A DNA stretch of 64,000 nucleotides from Diphasiastrum complanatum. Lineage: Eukaryota > Streptophyta > Lycopodiopsida > Lycopodiales > Lycopodiaceae. Below the pieces are notes generated by a model. It made no database searches, was not told where the DNA came from, and worked only from the letters and a program-made list of their open reading frames with translations. Shown here in pieces: positions 54,881 to 64,000 of the stretch; position 1 is the first letter of the stretch; each line of letters opens with the position of its first letter. Both the position numbers and the translations under genes were made by a program. The stretch covers positions 41,998,927-42,062,926 of the forward strand of contig CM055101.1 in NCBI GenBank assembly GCA_029204225.1, in the 5' to 3' direction.

Positions 54881-56890
54881 TTCAAATGATATTGGATAAA
54901 GGATTAGACAATTGGAACCAACTCACCATCATCATCCACAGATACGATGTGTGATATCCAATTTGTTCTCAAAGTCATACGACTCATGAGTGTATAGTAT
55001 TGAAACAAAAGTTGACAATAAGATACTGCCATTTGTATAATGCTGCATTTTTAACTTGCTTTGGATATCATCAAGGGGCACCAAATATAGTACCTAGGGT
55101 GGGAGGAACTCTACAACAACAAATATTAGTGTTAATAGCATGTCCAAGAAACCAAAGAGCATAAGTGAATATAAAAGCATCAAAATCAAAAATATTTCCA
55201 CAACAGAAAGTGGTACACTGATTTGGAACATAAGTTCATATAATGATCCACTCATTAATGAATACTATACACCTCATGCTACACAACCGAAAAAAGATGA
55301 TGAATCGTATAAAAACTCCAATATCAACCTAGCCAAAATCACAAAATTTATCTATTTAGTTAGATCTCAAGTTATTTTTGTGCTTATATTGATTAACAAC
55401 TGATGTATGATGATGATGATGTATTTGGATGCTTATTACAACACAAGAATGATGCCAAAATATATCTTGGCTAAATATGCTCATGTGACTAGTCCATTGA
55501 TTCAAAGAAAAAAAAGTCTGCTTGTAATCTCTTTGTGAAAATATTGGTATAATAGTTAAATTTCCAAGCATGATAAATAACCAAAAGTGAAAAAAAAAAA
55601 AAAAAGAGTTTGATTGTACTAGTTTTTTAGCTTTTTTGTTTTGCATAAAAAATTCCGACACCATCCAAAAAAATTTAAAGAAGCCTGCTTCTTGCCCAAG
55701 ATATTATGAAGGTATTTCTAACTTTTGAAAGCAAAGACTGTTAGTCTAGTAGATGTATGCTATTGGGGCAATCTACATGTGTCGAGAATAAGAAAGATAT
55801 GTTGATGCTTTTAAAAAAAGTTTAGTTTTAAACATATACTCAAAGCCTTTTCCATCATCTGACCATAACAAGATTTTGTCATCCAGTCCATGCCACCAAG
55901 TACCTACACAAACATGATTGAGTTGTTATAAGAAAAAAATCAAGGCTAGCCAGTAGAACAAAAAATGAAGTCCTCCAATGGGAAATTTTGCTAAGTGTTA
56001 TAGATGGGAGAAATTTTACCTGAGGAGCACTCCATTACTCACCTTCCTATTTGAATGGTAGTAGGGAAGCCCATTGAGCTAGAATACCGAGGAAAAGAAT
56101 AAATAATTATGCTAGAGAAGTTAGAGTTCAACCTTAGCACTTAGCACTTAGCAATGATGACAAAAAACATAAAGGGCTATAAAGTGATGATATAGGACAT
56201 TAGCATACATGGCATATCATAAGTTCTAAACCACAACATTCAAATAACATGGATCCAAGTGGTAACTATTGCTTCATATCTTTGAGCATGAAGATTGAGT
56301 AGCAATGTCATATTTTTAACATGTGGATCTAAAATAGTACATCAACCATTCAAGGTTGAAAATTGTATGCAGATAACTCAATCTATTATAAGAGTAAAAT
56401 TGTAGCTTCATGAGATATTATCATGTCTTTTGGCATATCGTACTTCAAATGTACAATGCGTAGATAACATAAAATCAAGAAACACATCCATATGGACTTT
56501 ATAATTCTCTCGCTTTTAGCTTTAGTTCTATTGTTACTACTACTTACTTGGGGGTTTGGCACATGATAGACTGTTATGTGTCGTGGATACCCCCCAATGA
56601 CATGGCACTCAATCCCCCTCTCTATCCTTGCCATTTACTCAGCTCTCTACATTCAATTTCTTCAATAATTAGGTTATGGATTACTTTAAAAAATCGAATT
56701 TATGACATGGAGATTGCTTCTCCAAGTAGAGTAGTCTTTACTTGCTTTTAATAACCAAAAGAAAAAACTAAAAAAATTAGAGTCAAGTAGTGTAACATCT
56801 TAGTTGAAGTTGGGTGAAACTAGCTATGAACACTATCTTAACCTCTAATACTTGCAAAAATTTGAGCAATTCAACTATTAGTACAAACTC
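54881..56890. other. Non-coding, unassigned
   Basis: AT-rich, with poly(A) runs near 55595. A minus-strand frame near 55810-55910 reads GGMDWMTKSCYGQMMEKALS and could be an exon remnant, but I cannot assign it. No repeats noted. Confidence 0.35.
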
Positions 56891-57414
56891 TTACATAAAG
56901 CCTTCACTCAAAAGCCACATCAGAGCAAATCGGGCTGCAGAATCTTTTACTCGCTTGTGGTCTCTCATTTCTTTTCCTTTAAAAGCAACGAAGTTTCTTC
57001 CTGGTATTGTTAGGCTGACTGCAAATGTGAACCTGAGTAACAAGAATTATAAGAGTCTGATGTAAAACTAGTATACATGAAAGGATGCTAAAACATAAGA
57101 TTGCTAGTTTCATATGTTGGACAACCTTAAAAGATTCATCGCTTTTTCAAAATGTCATTTTTCTCAAATTTGAGCATAAAATTGAAATATATGAATGAAC
57201 CAAATAATTGCATGAAAATCTAAACTTACAATTTTAAACTTCAATCTAGATCTCAATAACCAATGAAGATAGCAACTTTAGCTTACAATTTTCTATGAGG
57301 TGGTCCTTCCTCCTTTAAACATTAAACACTCATACACAGGGGGATTCCAGCCTTGTTTGGCAAAGAATTCATGTAGTAACACCCTTATTCTTCCAACTAA
57401 TGAAGTGCCTGAAT
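56891..57414 (-). pseudogene. C-terminal double-stranded-RNA-binding domain of a Dicer-like/RNase-III-type protein
   Basis: Exon A (57414-57287) has acceptor ATGGCAG and reads SGTSLVGRIRVLLHEFFAKQ, then GWNPPVYECLMF, then after a one-base shift EGPPHRKL, ending at donor GTAAGC. A 254-base intron ends TACTCAG, and exon B (57032-56891) reads FTFAVSLTIPGRNFVAFKGK and RVKDSAARFALMWLLSEGFM, then TAA. This is the dsRBD plan alpha1-beta1-(EGPxH)-beta2-beta3-(KxxKDSAA)-alpha2. EGG/EGPxH-K-FTF and KxAKDSAA close to the C-terminus resemble plant Dicer-like proteins, and RTL proteins are possible. The extra G in exon A makes it a pseudogene unless a sequencing error. No RNase III domains are seen upstream. 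Confidence 0.62.
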
Positions 57415-57779
57415 CTGCCATGCACCTCAAGATGTACAAGAAACAATTCAACACGCCAATTAGAAATTACAACAAATAAAGGCTTAACACCTGCCACAAA
57501 ATAACTCTTTTTATTTTGATTTTTTTTTTAAAACATTTCTTAAAGCTAAGTAAGATGTTGTCTTGGACATAATATGGGGGAGAATATCAAATATGATCTC
57601 TCTTCTATTTACTAGAATCCAACAATTATTTTTATTGTTTTGTGCAATCACATCAAGAGAAATACAAATCGCAATAAACTATTAGTAGAAAACCATTGTA
57701 TTTGACAAGGTGGTACTATGAGAATTTTAAAAAATTTGCTCATTAAAAACAAGGCCAAATTAGAGTTTCATCAAATTAG

Positions 57780-57820
<41 letters not shown>

Positions 57821-58894
57821 ACTAACTCTAAAACTCAACGTGTACATAATGTGTACTCAAAATAGTTTACGTTCACTATACTTTACATTTGTCATATTTG
57901 GCGAAGTTTCTTTTAATTTGTCTAGTTTCTTGGTTAATGTTTTTAACCATGGTAATTTGATGTTTATGAATGTTAAGATGTCATGATTGGCACATGACAT
58001 CAAGAGAATTCAAATGAAAGAGTAAATTTAGAGCCTAGAAGATCGACAAGCTCACTTATTCTCATGCATATGGGAGTATTTTGTTTATGATCAAAATAAT
58101 GTCTATTTATGATGATAATTTGCAAGAAAATCCGAAGATGTAACTCTCCTAGTGCTAGTATCGATAAATTTCCAAAGCACATTACCCAAATTATTATACC
58201 ATACATAAAATTCCTTTCGGTTTTGCAAAGTGCTTTCCGAAATATTCGTATGAGATGTTTAGAAATGTCATATATAGACATAAAAAGCTCATGTATTTTT
58301 TTCTACATGTATTTTGAAGGTTTCTAATTATTTTTATAAACTTTCAATGTTTTCGGACCAACATTCTAGTCCGTGGGCTTTATGTTTCTTATGGCTTCCA
58401 AAATCATAAACAAATACAAATATGTTACCCCATCTATTTTTATGTCAGCAAAAGCCCCCTTCCTTTTCTCCTTTTTGAGAGCCCAATTCTGTTCCAAAAA
58501 TTATAATGAAACATGAAAACAATATTGTATCGATTTTTACATAGGAGACAACCATCTTTTCCAGTTTTTTAAAAATTGAGAGCATGCGTCTTTCCCAAAA
58601 ATAGTTAAAAACCATAAAAACTTTATTTCATCTCTTGTTACATAGGGGAAAGCCCCAGTTTTTTAGATTCCCAACTCTCAAGGGCTTTCTCCTATTCGTA
58701 ATCTCATTTTTACTTTTTTAATGAAGAAAAAGGAGGCGAGCTCACAGAACTCAATCTATGCGCCTCCCTTTTTTTTGAAATTTTTTTACACACACCTTCG
58801 TGCCGAAGGTGCATGGAAAAAAAATTACAGCAAAAAAAACCTGAAATTATAGCAGGGTAGGCTGCCTCAGGGGCATTCTGCCCGAGGGGGGAAC
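57415..58894. other. Non-coding; (GA)n at 57783-57818
   Basis: I looked on the minus strand for RNase III exons to go with the dsRBD and found none. A pure GA run of 36 bases lies at 57783-57818. ACCTTCGTGCCGAAGGTGC near 58795 is a short palindrome. Confidence 0.4.
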
Positions 58895-59158
58895 ATGCAG
58901 TTGACTAGATCAGAACATAGCGAATGTTTCACGAAAGCGATGGTGACATCATTTGAAGTTACAAGAAGTTCATGTAGGAAAAAATCTTCTCTTCGCCAGA
59001 CTCCGACACCAAGGCTGAACGCATGGCAGTTAGTAAAGGGAGAAGCGCCCGACTATTTCTCAAGGAATATAGATACATATGCTGCTAATGTCAAAATAAG
59101 GTACATGTTTAAATGTCAAATTAATGAAGTATTGCCAGTTAGAGTCAAGTCTCAATGA
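58895..59158 (+). CDS. Orphan ORF, copy 2 of a two-copy family
   Basis: ATG-started, 87 codons, MQLTRSEHSECFTKAMVTSF, with SSCRKKSSLRQTPTPRLNAW and GEAPDYFSRNI. It matches the minus-strand copy at 27447-27716, diverging only after about residue 80. Text on the same strand further on (59730-59950: PDVNKNGVYPLGAKRRKFKE, EERLITHEDEDEYL) also looks coding and may be a later exon. That would make this copy the 5' exon of a larger gene. Family unknown. Confidence 0.45.
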   Translation: MQLTRSEHSECFTKAMVTSFEVTRSSCRKKSSLRQTPTPRLNAWQLVKGEAPDYFSRNIDTYAANVKIRYMFKCQINEVLPVRVKSQ

Positions 59159-59520
59159 GGACAGAAAAGTTTGAAAATGCAAAACTCACCCAAGTTAGAT
59201 CGAAGCATAATGGAAAAACACTATCTCCTTTATGTATTTTCAGAATAACGGATACTCACTCTTTTTTAACTTGTGCAAGCGAAGATCTGACCCGCCTGCC
59301 TTGTTGGATCCCAAGAGTCTGACAAGAGAGGGAAGATCATTTTCGCTTGTGTAGTAGACCAAGTATTCCTGTGAGTCGCCTTGTACAGCTCTTCCTTCTA
59401 CTTCAGAGACGAGATGCTCAATTGAAAATCTTCTCATCTTGATTGTTTCGCCTGGTCTTCAAAAGAATATCACCCTCTAATTTGATGCCATGGAATGATA
59501 ACAAGAAGAAATGCTTCTTG
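59159..59520. other. Spacer with an unassigned minus-strand frame
   Basis: On the minus strand 59240-59437 starts at an ATG and reads RRFSIEHLVSEVEGRAVQGD then YLVYYTSENDLPSLVRLLG. It is protein-like but not identified. Confidence 0.28.
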
Positions 59521-59600
59521 GTTTCCAAGGGAAGGCTCGAACCTGAGACCAAAGAAACTTTGGATGTCAAGCGTTAACCAATTGAGAAACTCAGAGGGAA
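59521..59600 (-). repeat. tRNA-related sequence (tRNA-derived SINE head or tRNA pseudogene)
   Basis: On the minus strand an A-box-like CTCAATTGGTTAACGC (59586-59571) is followed 28 bases later by an exact B box GGTTCGAGCC (59542-59533). A CCAAAG/CTTTGG pair with a three-base loop sits where the anticodon arm would be. The anticodon loop is too short for a working tRNA, so a tRNA-derived SINE or decayed tRNA gene is more likely. Confidence 0.45.
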
Positions 59601-59683
59601 AAGTGTTTCGAAATAGTATAATTATGTATCTATGTGATCGATCTATGTGATGTATCCACACGAAGCATGTTATAATATCAAAC

Positions 59684-59956
59684 GTGAAACGGTTGAGAAA
59701 GCTATACCTGGAGTATCGTTGTTTCACCGGGTCCGGTACTTGCTCTCCTGGCACTGCGTCACTGAAAGCTTCACCAGATCCAGACGTGAATAAAAATGGA
59801 GTATATCCACTAGGAGCAAAAAGAAGAAAGTTCAAGGAAAAACTTTTGCAGCAGTGCAAGCTTCACCAAATCTACATCTACTTGCAGCCAAAAGAAGAAA
59901 GGTTAATCACACATGAAGATGAGGATGAATATTTAAGCAGTCTGATTTCAAGTTGA
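59684..59956 (+). other. Unassigned protein-like frame
   Basis: It has no ATG start. It reads CFTGSGTCSPGTASLKASPD, then GAKRRKFKEKLLQQCK and an acidic end HEDEDEYLSSLISS. It may be an exon linked with the orphan ORF at 58895. Confidence 0.28.
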
Positions 59957-60148
59957 AGATGAACGCTGAACACCATCACGGTCCATCACCATCTCTATGA
60001 CAGGAATGGCGCCAGACTCCAGTTTGCTCAAATTTTGCTAAAATCTAGACGTACAGCCATGGATATACTCAATCGGACGGTCAAGCTGTATTGGACAGAA
60101 TTACGTATACACTCTATTGTATGAGGTTACTATGCATTGATGTAGACA

Positions 60149-61200
60149 CTATTGTAATTTGTAGGATTTGTTAGGGATTAAGCCCTCTCTACTCTCTAGA
60201 TGACCCCAAACCCAAGCTTGAATGGGGAGTCCTAGAGTCTCTTGAATTTGTTTATTTACTATGTCATCTATCTCTCTATCTATCATCATCATCATCATCA
60301 TCATATATATTAAAACTACTTTAGAGAGAGAATGTTGCCATGCCATAAAAAATGTCACACTCTGCCCACAACAAAATGTCACGCTTTTACAACAACGCGA
60401 AAAGCTAAAAAAACAATGAAAGACTAAAAAATGATTGAAAAGTCCTATGCGTGTGAAAAAAATAACACATAGAAGCCATTTTTTTTTTTGGGCGCGCACA
60501 CACACAATTTCAAATCCCCCCCTCCCCCCCGAGCACGCGCTCTCTTTCTCTTGATCGGTTCTCTCTCTCTTTCTCTCAATCCCGAGCAGGCGAGATGCGG
60601 GTCTCTCTCTCTTTGCTCTCTTCTTTCTGATTGCATCTGCCAACTGCAATATCCATAGCATGGGTGGGTCTCTCTCTCCATCATCTTCTTGCTCTCTTCT
60701 TTCTGATTGCATCCGCGAACTGCAATATCCATATCCATATCCATGCTACAAGGTAAGGTTTGTAAGTTAAGAACCTTTTGTTTATGGTTACCTTTACATT
60801 ATTTCAGTCTGCTCTGAATTTATTTGCTATTGTTCATGTTCTTTAGCGTCTTCAAGGAAGGAGGATTTCATATTGTCCCCTTTCCATGCACTTCCATGCT
60901 TCCTCAGTGGCCGCTTTGGCAGAATTCATCATCTATCAATCACGAGGGAGCTTCACCAGGCAAGGAAGCCCATTGGCTTCACCACCATCGCGGCTGAGGG
61001 TGCTCATGGCTGAGCTGCTAAGGCATTGTGGATCTCTGCGCTCTGTGGGCAACGGCTCCCTCCCTCTATTAGGTGGCTGAGTAGCAAAGAGAGTGAAGGT
61101 AGAAGTGAAGGAGAGCGAATGCAAAAGTGAAGGAGAATGACCTGGCCACGCGACCTGCCTGGCCAACCCCCAAATGATCATAATTTTTAATATTTGTCAT
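60149..61200 (+). other. CT-rich region with duplicated 44 bp segment; possible 5' UTR exon
   Basis: (CAT)n lies at about 60282-60303 and C-rich and CT-rich text at 60500-60700. TGCTCTCTTCTTTCTGATTG...CAATATCCATA at 60614-60657 repeats at 60690-60733. ACAAG then GTAAGG at about 60750 could be the donor of a 5' UTR exon. A frame at about 60895-61010 is not identified, and the 187-codon minus-strand frame here is mostly low complexity. Confidence 0.35.
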
Positions 61201-62154
61201 TGTACGCTAGGGTTGTGCAATATATCCATTAATCTCTATTACTCCCATTTGTCTCATTCATTGTTTTTTAAACCACAATTCTTTTCCAGATGTTTGATAT
61301 TAGCAAAGTGTTAAACAAAGATATGGAAATTTCCTATGGAGATGTATGTTTGAGACAAAAACATAAATGTGGCTCAATTCGTTGCTTATAATTTTCGTAT
61401 TCATTGCTACAGAAGGTGCTGCTTATTTGCAGACCATTGCAGGAGTTTCCTTACGCATTTATATCATCTATTTTGTTTTTTTGTGGCACATACAGAAAAC
61501 AAAATATGGGACCTCACCGACAGCCAGATTTTTTCCTTATTAGTTATGGTTCGATAACTTTGCCCAAAGTTTTGGTTGTGCTTATGTAGTAGACATTCCA
61601 GAAAATTTGAGCTACTGGCTAAGCGGAAAAATTGAAGCTACATATGTTGATAAAGCTTTTTGTCTGTTGATGATGCCAATATTCGATAAACCCCTTATGC
61701 CCGTTGAGTAGACAAGTCTGAAGCCAAAAAAATAAAACTATATCATGTTCTTTAGCAAATTTTCAATGGTCGAAACAAGCAAATGACAGGAACCCTAAAC
61801 CCAGCTGAAAGCGGCCTGATGCAGGCCATGCGAAACCTACAGAGCATGTTGGTCCTCCCAATCTGATGCACGAATGTAAAATTACGTTTTCCACTTAGAC
61901 TTATCACTTGCAAAATTGGAAGATCACTAACACAGTTATTTTTGTTTGAATCGAACGTAAGCAAACTTTTCAGACCAATGTGTACTATGCCTGAATGGCA
62001 GGTTTTGCATCATGATAATTTAGAAATGAAACGATAGAAGCTTAAAAGAAGAACACAATATTGTATCACAAAATTTAATTTTCTCAATTAAATTTCTATA
62101 GGATCTTCAAAGTTGCAAATTTTCTGTGCTTGATCAAATTCCACGGTTTATTTT
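61201..62154. other. Non-coding, no identified feature
   Basis: No domain, repeat or terminal structure recognised on either strand. Confidence 0.4.

Positions 62155-64000
<1,846 letters not shown>

Noticed and set aside
60149-60712. 187-codon minus-strand frame
   Set aside because: It is composed of CT/GA runs, a (CAT)n-derived Met run and AT-rich text; no domain or conserved block.

Overview
The window looks like a TE-rich intergenic stretch of a vascular-plant nuclear genome. The evidence is: Ty1/copia and Ty3/gypsy elements with plant-type primer binding sites (initiator tRNA-Met type TGGTATCAGAGC and the Tat/Athila-type TGGCGCCGTTGCC), CACTA (En/Spm) transposase pieces, short CCCTAAA telomere-type tracts, long CT/GA microsatellites, GT-AG introns and G-box/ABRE promoter motifs. 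The species cannot be read from the sequence; a large-genome plant (fern, lycophyte or gymnosperm) is a guess from the depth of nested, decayed elements. No operon, rRNA gene, intact tRNA gene or CRISPR array was seen.

Region by region. 1-4.2 kb: the 5' end of one plausible host gene on the minus strand, a nucleotidyltransferase of the plant PAP/OAS1-like family, with an ABRE-rich promoter at 3.97-4.19 kb and first coding exon at 2283-2510; its other exons are not seen. 5.2-11.3 kb: related LTRs in mixed orientation around a Tat/Athila-type gypsy element (LTR, PBS, motif-rich leader, gag) interrupted by another LTR. 12.7-14 kb: minus-strand copia remnant. 14.1-16.2 kb: CACTA transposase remnant. 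16.3-19.2 kb: a degraded multi-exon plus-strand gene of unknown family converging on a small minus-strand two-exon pseudogene. 20.4-26.3 kb: isolated exons resembling host genes (KANADI-type GARP, LARP6 3' half, possibly a DNase-I-like fold protein), all on the plus strand, split by a gag-pol-deleted LTR element. 27.1-30.5 kb: a MITE-like inverted repeat, an orphan ORF with a second copy at 58.9 kb, and a 359-codon orphan reading frame between inverted LTR copies.

30.5-38.9 kb: two places where copia gag is followed by LTR-less gypsy pol; in the first, copia integrase resumes afterwards. 41.7-43.5 kb: unassigned ORFs. 43.7-54.9 kb: copia fragments J, J2, K and F, with a CACTA 3' end inserted in K. 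56.9-57.4 kb: two minus-strand exons of a Dicer-like/RNase-III-type double-stranded-RNA-binding domain with one frameshift. 58.9-60 kb: the second orphan-ORF copy and a tRNA-related sequence. 62.1-64 kb: a satellite mosaic of short GC-rich motifs separated by about 80-115 bp of CT dinucleotides.

Apart from the nucleotidyltransferase 5' end and possibly the orphan ORFs, almost everything coding is broken by stops, frameshifts or truncation. Nothing resembles a working gene system. The points most worth following are the recurring copia-gypsy junctions, the repeated orphan ORF, the convergent unknown gene pair at 16-19 kb, and the cluster of host-gene exons at 21-26 kb.
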